Below are positions 33,707 through 44,400 of a DNA stretch of 64,000 bases, in pieces. A program made the translations under genes and the position numbers. Each line of letters opens with the position of its first letter. Position 1 is the stretch's first letter. Source of the stretch: Brevinema andersonii. GTDB taxonomy: Bacteria > Spirochaetota > DYKD01. The stretch lies in NCBI GenBank assembly GCA_020722765.1, contig DYKD01000007.1, positions 1 to 64,000 of the forward strand, written 5' to 3'. The notes below the pieces were generated by a model. That model had not been told where the DNA came from, searched no databases, and saw nothing but the letters and a program-made list of their open reading frames with translations.

Positions 33707-36700
33707 ACGGACAGACATCAGGAAAATCATGATCATCAGTTCAGGTCCTATTGTCATTGGACAGGCATGTGAGTTCGATTATTCCGGAACACAGGCTGTT
33801 AAGGCACTTAGAAAAGAAGGATATGAGATCATCCTGTTGAACTCAAACCCGGCAACAATCATGACAGATCCTGAACTTGCAGACAAGACATATATCGAAC
33901 CCATCACACCTGAAATTGCAGCAGCGATCATTGAAAAAGAAAGACCAGACGCATTGTTACCGACACTTGGTGGTCAGACAGCATTAAACACAGCACGAGC
34001 TCTTGGTAAGATGGGAGTGTTTGAAAAATATGGCGTTGAACTGTTGGGCGCCAATCTGGAATCCATTGAAAAGGCAGAAGACCGTGATCTTTTCAAGGAA
34101 GCCATGAAAAAAATCGGGATTGGTGTGCCTGAGAGTGGTTTGGCGACAACAATCGAAGAAGCTGAAAAAGTCCTTTCAAAGATTGGATTTCCGCTCATCA
34201 TTAGACCTGCCTTCACTTTGGGAGGTTCTGGCGGAAGCATTGTTTATAACATGGATGAGTTTTATGATAAGATCAAATGGGGATTGGATGCTAGTCCTAT
34301 CCATCAGATTCTTATTGAACAATCCCTTTTAGGTTGGAAAGAATATGAATTGGAAGTGATGCGTGACCATGTAGGAAATACGGTCATCATCTGTTCTATC
34401 GAGAATTTTGATCCCATGGGTATTCATACAGGAGATTCCATTACTGTCGCTCCTGCACAGACATTGTCAGACAAAGAATACCAGGTCTTGCGGAACATGT
34501 CTATTGCCATTATGAAAGAGATCAATGTGAGCACAGGTGGATCCAATGTCCAATTCGCTGTAAATCCTGATAATGGTTCTGTCATGATCATTGAGATGAA
34601 TCCCCGTGTTTCACGGAGTTCGGCTCTTGCTTCAAAAGCAACAGGTTTTCCAATAGCGAAAATAGCAGCTTTGCTTGCTGTAGGTTATACCCTTGATGAG
34701 TTAAAAAACGATATTACAAAAAAGACAGTCGCAAGTTTTGAACCCACAATCGATTATGTTGTCACAAAAATCCCGCGTTGGACTTTTGAAAAATTTCCTG
34801 AAGCTGATAATGAGCTCACCACACAGATGAAGTCCGTAGGTGAAGCTATGGCCATTGGTAGGACATTCAAGGAATCTTTGCAGAAAGCATTGCGTTCATT
34901 GGAAATCGGAAGGGCAGGGTTGGGGGCTGATGGGAAAGACAAGTTTTATTCCTGGGTTGACAAGTTCACTCCGGATGAAGTCCATCGGTTCATCAGGAAA
35001 AAGCTTATCAAGCCTACAGAAGAACGGATTTTTTATGTCAGATATGCGTTTCAATACGGGTTTTCCATGGATGAGATTTTTGAATGTTCAAAAATCGACA
35101 GATGGTTTCTCCAACAGATCAAGGAAATAGTTGATCTTGAGACTGCTATCAAGGAATATTCCATAGATGATATCTCTGATGACCTGCTCAGGAAAGCGAA
35201 AGAACATGGTTTTTCAGATAAACAGCTTGCCATAATCATGAATACACAGGAAGAGATAGTGCGGGAGAAACGTTTTAAGAAGAATATCCTGCCAGTATAT
35301 AAGCTGGTTGATACAAGTTCCGCAGAATTTGAAGCCTATACACCATACTACTATTCAAGTTATGAGCAGGAAAATGAGATAAGACCTTCAACAAAACCGT
35401 CTGTTATGATTTTGGGTAGCGGTCCCAACCGTATTGGTCAAGGCATTGAATTCGATTACTGTTGTGTCCACTGTGCTTATGCATTGAAGGAAGAAGGTTT
35501 TGATACGATCATGGTGAATTGCAATCCTGAGACTGTCTCTACGGATTATGACACCTCTGATTATCTGTTTTTTGAACCTCTTACCTTTGAAGATGTGAAT
35601 CACATCCATAAGAACATGAAACCGACTGGTACTGTGATCCAGTTCGGTGGACAGACTCCCCTGAAGCTGGCTCTTTCACTTCAGAAGGAAAGCATTGATA
35701 TCTTTGGAACATCCCCGACAAGTATTGACATTGCAGAAGACAGGAAGCTATTTTCTGAATTCATAACGAAACTGGATATCAAGCAACCAGAAAATGGAAT
35801 GGCCTATTCACGTGATATGGCTTTGGAAATCGCTAACAGGATTGGATATCCTGTGCTTCTTCGTCCCTCGTATGTCCTAGGTGGACGTTCCATGGAAATT
35901 ATCTATAATGATATTGAACTGGACCGATATATCAAGTCAGCAGTGGAAGTCTCTGAAAACAGGCCAGTCCTTATTGACAGATTCCTTGAAAACGCTGTTG
36001 AAATCGACGTGGATGCTGTTGGAGATGGTGAAGAAGTCTATGTGGGTGCTGTGATGGAACATATTGAAGAGGCTGGCATCCATAGCGGTGATAGTGCCTG
36101 TGTGCTCCCTCCAAAATCCATCAAAAAAGAGATCGTTCAGAAAATTGAAGAATATACCACCAAGATGGCTTTGAAACTGAAAGTAAAAGGTCTGATCAAC
36201 GTTCAATTTGCACTGAAGGATGAAGAGATTTATGTTCTGGAAGTGAATCCTAGGGCTTCACGGACTGCCCCTTTTGTAAGTAAAGCTACAGGAGTGCCAC
36301 TGGCAAAACTTGCTGCAAGAATTGCAACTGGCAGGAAGCTGAAAGAATTCAAGTTGAAAAAGAGGAATCTCGATTATTATTGTGTAAAAGAAGTTGTCAT
36401 GCCGTTCATCAAGTTCCAGAATGTCGATACGATACTAGGTCCTGAAATGAAATCGACTGGCGAGGTTATGGGTGTTGATGCTGATTTTGGCATGGCTTTC
36501 GCAAAAGCCCAGATTGCTGCTGGCTCTAATCTTCCTTTGGAAGGTACAGTTTTCATCAGTGTCCGTGACAAAGATAAAAAAATGGTTTTAGATACTGCAA
36601 GGAAACTTCAACAAGCTGGTTTTAAGCTGATTGCGACTTCAGGGACACATCGATTTTTAAATGAAAATAACGTAAAAAATGACCTTGTCAAGAAAGTTAC

Positions 36701-36935
36701 GGAAGGTCGTCCCAATGTCACAGATGCTATCAAAAACAAAGATGTAGCACTTGTCATAAACACGTCTGAAGGAGCCCAGGCTAAAAAGGATTCTTTTCAG
36801 ATTAGGCGCACAGCCCTGAATTTCGGGGTCCCTTATGTTACTACTATTTCCGCTTCTAATGCCACCTGTGAGGCTATCCTCTCAATGAAGAAAAGGCCTA
36901 TGGATGTTAAAGCCCTTCAAGATTGGTATAAATAG
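33699..36935 (+). CDS. carB: Carbamoyl phosphate synthase large subunit
   Basis: CarB makes carbamoyl phosphate from bicarbonate, ammonia and two ATP. The 1078-residue protein contains the duplicated ATP-grasp halves: [20 protein letters not shown] starts the first and [20 protein letters not shown] the second. It ends in the MGS-like allosteric domain ([11 protein letters not shown]...[11 protein letters not shown]) where nucleotides or ornithine act in other species. I correct the track start (33561) to ATG 33699, which follows AAGGAGG and gives the usual [17 protein letters not shown] beginning. It overlaps the carA end by eight bases. Confidence 0.97.
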   Translation: MPKRTDIRKIMIISSGPIVIGQACEFDYSGTQAVKALRKEGYEIILLNSNPATIMTDPELADKTYIEPITPEIAAAIIEKERPDALLPTLGGQTALNTARALGKMGVFEKYGVELLGANLESIEKAEDRDLFKEAMKKIGIGVPESGLATTIEEAEKVLSKIGFPLIIRPAFTLGGSGGSIVYNMDEFYDKIKWGLDASPIHQILIEQSLLGWKEYELEVMRDHVGNTVIICSIENFDPMGIHTGDSITVAPAQTLSDKEYQVLRNMSIAIMKEINVSTGGSNVQFAVNPDNGSVMIIEMNPRVSRSSALASKATGFPIAKIAALLAVGYTLDELKNDITKKTVASFEPTIDYVVTKIPRWTFEKFPEADNELTTQMKSVGEAMAIGRTFKESLQKALRSLEIGRAGLGADGKDKFYSWVDKFTPDEVHRFIRKKLIKPTEERIFYVRYAFQYGFSMDEIFECSKIDRWFLQQIKEIVDLETAIKEYSIDDISDDLLRKAKEHGFSDKQLAIIMNTQEEIVREKRFKKNILPVYKLVDTSSAEFEAYTPYYYSSYEQENEIRPSTKPSVMILGSGPNRIGQGIEFDYCCVHCAYALKEEGFDTIMVNCNPETVSTDYDTSDYLFFEPLTFEDVNHIHKNMKPTGTVIQFGGQTPLKLALSLQKESIDIFGTSPTSIDIAEDRKLFSEFITKLDIKQPENGMAYSRDMALEIANRIGYPVLLRPSYVLGGRSMEIIYNDIELDRYIKSAVEVSENRPVLIDRFLENAVEIDVDAVGDGEEVYVGAVMEHIEEAGIHSGDSACVLPPKSIKKEIVQKIEEYTTKMALKLKVKGLINVQFALKDEEIYVLEVNPRASRTAPFVSKATGVPLAKLAARIATGRKLKEFKLKKRNLDYYCVKEVVMPFIKFQNVDTILGPEMKSTGEVMGVDADFGMAFAKAQIAAGSNLPLEGTVFISVRDKDKKMVLDTARKLQQAGFKLIATSGTHRFLNENNVKNDLVKKVTEGRPNVTDAIKNKDVALVINTSEGAQAKKDSFQIRRTALNFGVPYVTTISASNATCEAILSMKKRPMDVKALQDWYK

Positions 36936-36946
36936 TCTCCCCCCCC

Positions 36947-36975
36947 TTGACAAATTGGGAAGAAGGACTTAAATT
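36947..36975 (+). promoter_or_regulatory. Promoter of groES
   Basis: TTGACA (36947-36952) and TAAATT (36970-36975) are 17 bases apart, preceded by a run of nine C. No CIRCE element (TTAGCACTC-N9-GAGTGCTAA) is seen, so HrcA control is unlikely here. Confidence 0.75.
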
Positions 36976-37014
36976 TGAACACGAAAAAATGAATTTCCTA
37001 GGAGGATTGATATT

Positions 37015-37287
37015 ATGAATTTACAGCCTTTAGATGACAGATTATTGGTTGAACCTGCTGAAGGGCAGGAAGCAAAATCTGCTGGTGGGATCATTATTCC
37101 AGATACAGCTAAAGAGAAACCCCGCATGGGAACTATCAAAGCTGTAGGTACAGATGAAGAATTAAAGAAAATCGTCAAAGAAGGCGATAAGATTCTTTAT
37201 GGTAAGTACACTGGCGATGAGATTGAAATGGATCATAAGAAATACCTTATCATCAAACGTGATGATATTTTAGCCATTGTCAAGTGA
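37015..37287 (+). CDS. groES: Co-chaperonin GroES
   Basis: GroES caps the GroEL folding chamber. The 90-residue protein has the full fold: LQPLDDRLLVEPAEGQEAKSAGGIIIPDTAKEKP (with the mobile GGI loop), then GDKILYGKYTGDEIEMDHKKYLIIKRDDILAIV. AGGAGG lies before the ATG. It is a single-gene unit with its own promoter and terminator; groEL does not follow, which is less common but known in several phyla. Confidence 0.96.
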   Translation: MNLQPLDDRLLVEPAEGQEAKSAGGIIIPDTAKEKPRMGTIKAVGTDEELKKIVKEGDKILYGKYTGDEIEMDHKKYLIIKRDDILAIVK

Positions 37288-37294
37288 ATTTTAA

Positions 37295-37325
37295 AAGGCT
37301 GTCCGTAAGGACGGCCTTTTTTTTT
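37295..37325 (+). terminator. Rho-independent terminator of groES
   Basis: A ten-base-pair stem AAGGCTGTCC/GGACGGCCTT with a GTAA loop is followed by a run of T to 37325. Confidence 0.95.
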
Positions 37326-37465
37326 GCTTTAAATATTAATAATGTGTATTATTGATACGGTTGTTTTTAGGAGGATCTTATAGAAGTTTTCTTTTCTATT
37401 CATTTTTTTTTATAGGTCGATAAATATATAAAATTCGGGCAGATGCCCACGTTGGAGGAGTCATC

Positions 37466-37609
37466 ATGATTCATGATATCAAACAGAACATGCCAGATTT
37501 CATAAAGGAACAGGTAAGTCATTGGGAATCTTGGATTAGAAAAAATCCCAATTCTAAGATTAAGGGCGATGTTTTAAGTGGTTTGAACAAGCTTCGTGGT
37601 ATGATGTAG
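37466..37609 (+). CDS. 47-residue small protein
   Basis: Below the ORF-track cut-off. GGAGGAG (37454-37460) sits five to six bases before ATG, an excellent ribosome site. The product, starting MIHDIKQNMPDFIKEQVSHW and ending GLNKLRGMM, is soluble, helical and slightly basic. A hairpin GGGCA/TGCCC lies just upstream. It stands alone between the groES terminator and a convergent gene that ends 13 bases away. I do not recognise it; the composition is protein-like, which together with the ribosome site makes it likely to be real. Confidence 0.65.
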   Translation: MIHDIKQNMPDFIKEQVSHWESWIRKNPNSKIKGDVLSGLNKLRGMM

Positions 37610-37621
37610 GGAATTTACAGG

Positions 37622-38710
37622 TTAAAGAGCTTTAACCAAAAGACCTTTTACAACTATCAATCCAGGGGAGGTTTTTACTTTTTCAAGGTTGACTTCCCCT
37701 AGATCGATCATTACACCCGGATATTTTGTCTTAAGATTTGTGAAAAAAATCCCCATACTTGTTGCAAAAGAACTGTCAATAACCGATGAATCAGGAATGA
37801 GGAATACAAGTTTGGAGTCTTTAGTGATCGGTTTAATCCGGGAAACTGAGTTGATCGTATCAATAATTCTTTTCTGTACGACTGGGGCTGTTGATTGCGT
37901 TACTGCACCTTCGACATTTACATAACTTCCAAAATATTTTGTTTTTTCTTCTTCAGTAATATCCTTGATTTCACCGTTACAGACAATCTTTTCACCAGTA
38001 GGTCTACAGATGATTCGGGCAGGTTCCAGGTTTTCAGTCAGGATTTTTGATGCATTTTTTTGCATGTTGTCCTGTTTTATCTTGCTGAGCCGGCTATCAA
38101 TAGTAGCGATCAGTGTTTCAAGTTTTTTAAGTTCTGCATGGATGTTCTGACCTTCCTGGTAAGTGAGTGTGTGCAGATTGATGAATTGTTTTGCCTTTTC
38201 TGGGTTTTTGGCGATATTATTGATAAAGATATTTGCTCGCTCATCATGGGTCTTTAACCCTTCGAAAAGCAAAGCTGGATTTTTGATGGCTTCTTCCTTG
38301 AATTTTGTCTCATTTGGATCAAGTAACAGTATCAAGTTAATGGTCTGTTTTTCATGGGAGGGAGTATGAGCCAAGATGCAAAAAGAGATAAGAAAGGTAT
38401 TGAAAATTTTTAGTTGATCAGGATCAATCTCTTGAGGCAATCCTAGGTCTGCACGGTAATCCATGACCATAAGGTAGGGCATCCCATTTTTCATGATGAA
38501 ATTGCCGAAATGCTTCCTTAGATTGACTGTGTTCTTATTTGAATGGATGTCTTTTTTGACTTCATCAAAGTCATTCAAGAGAGTTGACTCGTTCTCCAGT
38601 TCCTTTTTTCGTGTAGTAAGGAATCCCTTGATAATCTGGGCTACAGGTCTGTTTTTTAGAAGAATGATACTTTTCTTGTACATGGAACCTCTTGCTTCTA
38701 CATAACCCAT
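37622..38710 (-). CDS. Unknown cytoplasmic protein
   Basis: No family recognised. The track ORF begins at 38815, but the minus strand reads TTGACA-N17-TATACT at that very place, a near-consensus promoter. The true start must therefore be further in: ATG 38710 (MGYVEARGSMYKKS) or ATG 38683, which has AGAGG four bases upstream. The protein has about 360 residues and no signal or membrane segment. It has a Lys/Glu-rich middle with coiled-coil character (ELKKLETLIATIDSRLSKIKQD) and a compact C-terminal alpha/beta segment (KLVFLIPDSSVID...). It is divergent from the orphan ATPase gene, so the two may be co-regulated. Confidence 0.7.
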   Translation of the reverse strand: MGYVEARGSMYKKSIILLKNRPVAQIIKGFLTTRKKELENESTLLNDFDEVKKDIHSNKNTVNLRKHFGNFIMKNGMPYLMVMDYRADLGLPQEIDPDQLKIFNTFLISFCILAHTPSHEKQTINLILLLDPNETKFKEEAIKNPALLFEGLKTHDERANIFINNIAKNPEKAKQFINLHTLTYQEGQNIHAELKKLETLIATIDSRLSKIKQDNMQKNASKILTENLEPARIICRPTGEKIVCNGEIKDITEEEKTKYFGSYVNVEGAVTQSTAPVVQKRIIDTINSVSRIKPITKDSKLVFLIPDSSVIDSSFATSMGIFFTNLKTKYPGVMIDLGEVNLEKVKTSPGLIVVKGLLVKAL

Positions 38711-38786
38711 GTTTGTTCTTTTATCTGATTTCTTCCCATGAGACTGTGAAGTTTGTCTCATGATATGGTGAAATGAATACGTTTGA

Positions 38787-38815
38787 AGTATAATTTTTTT
38801 TGTTTGAATTGTCAA
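38787..38815 (-). promoter_or_regulatory. Promoter of the unknown gene at 37622-38710
   Basis: On the minus strand TTGACA (38815-38810) and TATACT (38792-38787) are 17 bases apart. It overlaps the first codons of the track ORF, which argues for a downstream start codon. Confidence 0.75.
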
Positions 38816-38843
38816 TATTCGATATAAACATATCTTTTATGGT

Positions 38844-38872
38844 TTGACAAAAAAATGATAAAATCGTATAAT
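38844..38872 (+). promoter_or_regulatory. Promoter of the orphan ATPase gene
   Basis: A perfect consensus: TTGACA (38844-38849), 17 bases, TATAAT (38867-38872). It is back to back with the promoter of the divergent gene, with 28 bases between their -35 boxes. Confidence 0.85.
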
Positions 38873-38933
38873 ATAAGTCAATGTTTGTTAAATAACTTAA
38901 CATGAGATTAGTGTTAGTGGGAAAGGTGCTGAT

Positions 38934-39863
38934 ATGCCAAGTATAAGTGATGACAAGAAATTACTCAGTATAGTCAAAAGATTGAAGATTATCATGTCTG
39001 AAACCGAGACCTATGGTCGAATTCTTGTCAAAAATTCGGAATTTTCAGGACTTTATCATAATTTTCTCCTAGCTTGCAATAACTGCATGAAACTTATCAA
39101 ATCTTCAGAAGTCAATCATTTGGAGTTAAGAAAACTCGTGGATGGTGAATATAGGAGATTATTAAACATCATGAAAGACCTTTTTTTAAAGGTCGTTCTG
39201 GGGTCTAAAACAGATTATTTTTCATTGGATCAATGGAAACTGAAAAATCCTGTTACACTTTTTTTTGGAAATTATTTCATCCTAAACCAGCATTACAGGC
39301 TTTTAAAAGATATCATTACCCTTTATTTCATCAGTACCTATAAGAATTCTTACAGTCTCGTTGTTGACGAAGCCTCCCCGCTCTTTGATATACAGAATTC
39401 CAGGTTTTTCGAATTTCCAAGTGACTTGGAAGCGACGCGTGATTATACAAAAAAAATCATATCTGAGATAGAATCGTCTGTAGGTTCATTTCCACTTGGT
39501 ATTTTGGAAGAACAGATCGCTGAAATCATCAAGAATGCCATCAAGCATGGCAATCAATGTGATTATCAGAAAAAAATTAAAGTCTGGTTTTCATCTTCCA
39601 AAGAGCTATTTAAGATCATTGTAGAGGATGAAGGAGCGGGCTTTCAATTGTTGGAAAAATGGAATGATTTCAATAGGGAACGTAATGAAGCTCTAAAAAA
39701 AGGTAATATGGAAGAAATGATGAAATATATCCAATACAAGGGACCTCATTCTGATGCTGACGATGGGGGGAACTCGTTATTTGCGGCACTGGAATACTGG
39801 GATTCCGGACTTGTTTATAATGCTAAAAGAAATAAGGTTGCAGCAGTCAAGTATCTATATTGA
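38934..39863 (+). CDS. GHKL (histidine-kinase-like) ATPase without kinase core
   Basis: The C-terminal 140 residues of this 309-residue protein form an ATP-binding GHKL fold: N box EEQIAEIIKNAIKHGN, G1 VEDEGAGF and a G2-like DDGGNSLFAALEYW. No phospho-accepting histidine box, receiver or membrane segment is seen. The N-terminal 150 residues are helical and unlike any domain I recognise. This layout resembles anti-sigma/RsbW-type or spirochaetal orphan ATPases that act by protein binding. AAAGG lies ten bases before the ATG, and a consensus promoter precedes it. The partner is unknown; the divergent gene is one candidate. Confidence 0.8.
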   Translation: MPSISDDKKLLSIVKRLKIIMSETETYGRILVKNSEFSGLYHNFLLACNNCMKLIKSSEVNHLELRKLVDGEYRRLLNIMKDLFLKVVLGSKTDYFSLDQWKLKNPVTLFFGNYFILNQHYRLLKDIITLYFISTYKNSYSLVVDEASPLFDIQNSRFFEFPSDLEATRDYTKKIISEIESSVGSFPLGILEEQIAEIIKNAIKHGNQCDYQKKIKVWFSSSKELFKIIVEDEGAGFQLLEKWNDFNRERNEALKKGNMEEMMKYIQYKGPHSDADDGGNSLFAALEYWDSGLVYNAKRNKVAAVKYLY

Positions 39864-39904
39864 AATGGTCTGTTTTTTTCTTCGGGAAACCTGTTTTCAA
39901 TCAT

Positions 39905-39932
39905 TTGACTTCTTATCCAGAGTGGGTATATT
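39905..39932 (+). promoter_or_regulatory. Promoter of gatB-dnaE
   Basis: TTGACT (39905-39910) and TATATT (39927-39932) are 16 bases apart, 41 bases before the gatB start. Confidence 0.65.
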
Positions 39933-39973
39933 TTCTTTCGTAAAAATTCATATCTTTTATTTAGGAGTTTTTG

Positions 39974-41407
39974 ATGGAATTCGAAGCTGTCATCGGTCTT
40001 GAAGTACATGTGGAACTGAATACGAAAAGCAAGATTTTTTGCAGTTGTTCGACTGAATTTGGAAAAACTCCCAATTCCAATGTATGCCCCGTCTGTGCAG
40101 GAATGCCGGGAGTCCTTCCTGTTCTGAACGCAGAAGCCCTGAAAAAAGCGATATTAGCCGGATTATCCCTAAATGGTACAATCCCTGAGTTTTCACGATT
40201 TGACAGGAAACAGTATTTTTATCCTGATCTTCCTAAAGGCTATCAGATTTCCCAGCTTGATTATCCTGTTATGAAGGATGGATTTGTCAATATCAATGTG
40301 AACGGGAAAGAGAAAAAAATAAGGATCAATAGGTTGCATATGGAAGAGGATGCTGGCAAACTTGTCCATTTAGAAGATTCCTCAGAAGCAGGAAGCCTTG
40401 TTGATTTGAACAGGGCAGGCGTACCTCTTGTTGAAATTGTCAGTGAACCTGATCTTTCTTCACCAGAGGAGGCGTACCTTTATCTTGTAGAACTCAAAAA
40501 AATAATGAAATACATTGATGTTTCGGATTGCAATATGGAAGAGGGCAGCCTCCGCTGTGATGCCAATGTCTCAGTGCGCCCAAAAGGCGAGACAAAACTT
40601 GGTACAAAAGCGGAAATAAAAAATGTCAATTCATTTAAATTTGTTGAAAAAGCCATTGAATATGAGATCAAACGTCAGGTCAGATTGATCGAAGAAGGTG
40701 GTCGGGTTGTCCAAGAAACACGTCTATATGATTCAGATGAGAATAAGACGTATTCCATGCGTAGCAAGGAAGAAGCGAATGATTATAGGTATTTCCCTGA
40801 ACCAGACCTTGTCCCATTGAAGAATGATAAGGCATTTGTTGATTCCATTCGAAAGAATCTACCGGAACTTCATTATCAAGTCAAGGATAAATTAATCCGG
40901 AAATATGGTCTTTCAGATTATGATGCTGAGTTCATTTCCAACGAAAAACCGTTGGCTGATTATTTCCAGGTTGTTTTGAAACATTATGACCAGCCAAAGA
41001 ATGTTGCAAACTGGTTGATGGGGGATATCTCGAAATATCTCAACGATAACAGGATTGAGTTCGGTTCATTGGGGCTTAACCCTGAATATCTTGCAAAGAT
41101 GTTGAAGATGATTGATTCCAGTCTCATCAGTTCCAAAATCGGGAAAACCCTTCTTGTGGATATGATTATGAGTGGGAAGGATCCTGATGCCCTCGTTAAG
41201 GAAAAGGGGTTAGTTCAGATTTCAGATTCAGGTGAACTTGAAAAAATCATCGATGAGGTGCTTGGAGCTAACACAGAAAATGTTGCTAGTTATAAAGCCG
41301 GGAAAACAGGGCTCCTTGGAAGCTTTGTAGGACAGGTCATGAAAAAAACACAAGGGAAAGCGAATCCAAAACTTGTCAATGAAATCCTCTTGAAGAAGCT
41401 CTCCTGA
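39974..41407 (+). CDS. gatB: Asp-tRNA(Asn)/Glu-tRNA(Gln) amidotransferase subunit B
   Basis: GatB is the tRNA-binding and kinase subunit of GatCAB, which converts misacylated Glu-tRNA(Gln) or Asp-tRNA(Asn) to the correct form. The 477-residue protein begins FEAVIGLEVHVELNTKSKIFC. It has the zinc ligands in CSCSTEFG...NVCPVCAGMPG, the DLPKGYQISQ segment and a C-terminal YqeY-like helical domain ending GQVMKKTQGKANPKLVNEIL. TTAGGAG precedes ATG 39974; the track used the TTG one codon earlier. gatA and gatC are not in the window. dnaE follows by one base. Confidence 0.97.
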   Translation: MEFEAVIGLEVHVELNTKSKIFCSCSTEFGKTPNSNVCPVCAGMPGVLPVLNAEALKKAILAGLSLNGTIPEFSRFDRKQYFYPDLPKGYQISQLDYPVMKDGFVNINVNGKEKKIRINRLHMEEDAGKLVHLEDSSEAGSLVDLNRAGVPLVEIVSEPDLSSPEEAYLYLVELKKIMKYIDVSDCNMEEGSLRCDANVSVRPKGETKLGTKAEIKNVNSFKFVEKAIEYEIKRQVRLIEEGGRVVQETRLYDSDENKTYSMRSKEEANDYRYFPEPDLVPLKNDKAFVDSIRKNLPELHYQVKDKLIRKYGLSDYDAEFISNEKPLADYFQVVLKHYDQPKNVANWLMGDISKYLNDNRIEFGSLGLNPEYLAKMLKMIDSSLISSKIGKTLLVDMIMSGKDPDALVKEKGLVQISDSGELEKIIDEVLGANTENVASYKAGKTGLLGSFVGQVMKKTQGKANPKLVNEILLKKLS

Positions 41408-41408
41408 T

Positions 41409-44400
41409 ATGGACGTTTTCAAGGATTTCGTACATCTTCATGTTCATTCCGCATTCAGTCTGCTGGATGGTATGATTACGCCAGCTCGACTTGCCAAACG
41501 CGCTCGTGAATTGGGAATGAGTTCCATCGCCTTGACTGATCATGGGAACATGTTCGGAATCCTTGAATTTTACAATGAATGCAAGAAACCCAAAGATAAG
41601 GATGCAAAACCGATTAAGCCTATCTTAGGTTGTGAAGTTTATATTGCACCAGTTGATAGAACCATAAAAAAATCCGGTGTTGGCGATGATGATGAGAATT
41701 ATTATCATTTGATCCTGTTGGCTAAGGATCTCACTGGATATAGAAATCTTCTTAAAATCGTCTCTGATGCATGGTTGGTTGGAAAGTATTATAAACCGCG
41801 TACAGATAAATCTGTTCTAAGGCAGTATAGTGAAGGGATTATTGCGCTTTCCAGTTGCCTTGGAGGTGAAATCCCTTCTCTTCTTAAAAAGAATGACGTT
41901 GTCGGAGCTGAAAAAGCCGCTTATGAGTATTTTGAGATTTTTAAAGGGGATTTCTATCTTGAAATGCAGAATAACAGTATTCCAGAACAATGGCCTGTAA
42001 ACCGAGGTCTGGCTGATATTGGACGAAAACTGGGTATTCCTCTTGTAGCTACAAATGATATCCATTTTTTAAACAAAGAAGATTCTGAAGCACATAGAAT
42101 TCTACTAGGGGTGGGCACAAAAAAGACTGTTTCTGAGATGGATGCTGGTAAAGGCATGAAACTTCCAGCGGAAGTCTATTTTACAACACAGGAAGAGATG
42201 TGTGAGGCTTTCAAGGATTATCCTGACGCCATTATGAATACAAAAAAAATAGCAGATATGTGCAATGTTGACATTGACATGAAAACACTGCATTTCCCAA
42301 AATTTCCTGTTCCTGATGGATATACTCTCGAATCCTTTTTTGAAGAAAGGATTTGGGAAGGACTTAAAGAGCGGTTCACCGAAATCACTCCTGCAATCAA
42401 GGAACGTACAGATTTTGAGATAAAGACCATTAAGGATATGAAGTTTCCCGGGTATTTTCTTATAGTATGGGATTTTATCAAATATGCAAAGGAACATGGT
42501 ATCCCTGTCGGCCCAGGACGTGGTTCTGCGGCTGGGAGCATTGTTTCGTATGCCTTGCGTATTACAGATGTCGATCCGTTGAAACATGACCTGCTGTTTG
42601 AACGGTTTCTTAATCCTGCACGTTTAAGCATGCCTGATATAGATATTGATTTTGCGGATGACCGCCGTGAAGAGGTCGTTCAATATGTCCGTCAGAAATA
42701 TGGTGATAAGAACGTCTCTCAAATCGCTGCTATTGGATATATAGGTGCAAAAACAGCGATTCGTGATATTGCACGCGTCCTTGAAATTCCTCTTTCAGAA
42801 GCGAATATGATTGCGAAACTTATTCCCGGTGAGCTTGATATGACTTTGGATAAGGCTTTTAAAGATGTGCCTGAACTCGCACAGATAGAAAGGTCTAATC
42901 CTATGTATGCCAAATTGTTCTCTATTGCAAAAAAACTGGAAGGGATTCCCAGACAGGCTTCCAAACATCCTGCTGGTGTTGTTATTGCAGATACGGAAAT
43001 TTCCAATTATGTACCTCTTTTTATGGATAAAGATGACAATGTCGTTTCTCAGCTTGACAAGGACTGGGTGGAAAAAGTTGGGCTAATCAAGATGGACTTC
43101 CTTGGTTTGCGTACATTAAGTGTCATCCGTGATGCCCTTGAAGAAATTGAAAAACATGAAGGAATCAAAATCGATATAAATCATTTGGATATAAATGATA
43201 AGAAAGTATACTCTTTGCTACAAAAAGGGTATACCATTGGTGTGTTTCAAATGGAAAAATCCGGTTTCACAAAGGTTCTTATCAACCTTAAACCTACAGA
43301 ATTCGAAGATATCATAGCTTTGCTTGCCCTCTATCGTCCAGGACCTCTCAATTCAGGCATGGTCGATTCATTTATAAAAAGGAAGCATAAAAAAGAGGAA
43401 GTGGATTATCAGCATCCAAACCTGAAAGGGATTCTGAAAGAGACCTATGGTGTCATTGTTTATCAGGAACAGGTCATGCAAATCACTCAAGTCATGAGCG
43501 GGTTTGATCTGGCACAAGCTGACAATATCCGCAGGGTTATAAGCAAGAAAAAAGCTGAGGACATGGCTCAGGCCCGTAAGCAACTGCTTGAAGGTGCGCA
43601 AAAAAAAGGATTTGATGTAAATGTTGCTGATAAGATCATTTCCAATATTGAAAAATTCGCAGAATATGGATTTAACAAGTCTCATTCTGCGGCGTATGCC
43701 TATGTTGCATATCAGACAGCTTGGTTAAAAACCTATTATCCAGTGGAATTTATTGCAGCACTTCTGACCAATGAAATGGGCGATACTGTAAAAGTCATTC
43801 AAGTCATGAATGAATGCAAGCTTTTGAAAATTAAAGTTCTTCGTCCAGACATCAATCATGGAGCAGCTCATTTTACTGTACAGAAAGATGAGAACGGGAA
43901 CAAAGTCATAGCATTCTGTCTTGCGGCTATAAAAGGTGTAGGAGAGAAAGCTGTTGAAAATATTGTCCATGAACGTGAAACGAACGGTCTCTTCAAGAGT
44001 CTTGTTGATTTTTGTAAAAGGGTAGATCTCAGGTTGGTCAATAAGAAAGTGATAGAAACTCTTATAAAAGCGGGTGTTTTTGACAGCATTGAACAAAATC
44101 GAAATAGGGCTTTCAAGAATTTGGAAGAGATCATCGTTTTTGTACAAAAAATCAAGGAGCAGGAGAGTGTTGGACAGAACAGTCTGTTCGGTGATTCTGA
44201 TAATACCACCCATTTCCATTACAAGGAAATAGGTGATTGGGAAAACCATGAAAAGATTGCCTATGAGAAGGAAGTCCTTGGATTTTATGTATCAAGCCAT
44301 CCTTTGGATAATTTCAAGGAACAATTAGAACATTTCCAAGCCGGGTCAACATTGGACATACGTGATGCAGATGTGCCAGAAGGTGCAAAAATCCGTCTGG

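Noticed and set aside
36953-37014. CIRCE element at groES
   Set aside because: TTAGCACTC-N9-GAGTGCTAA is absent in this gap.
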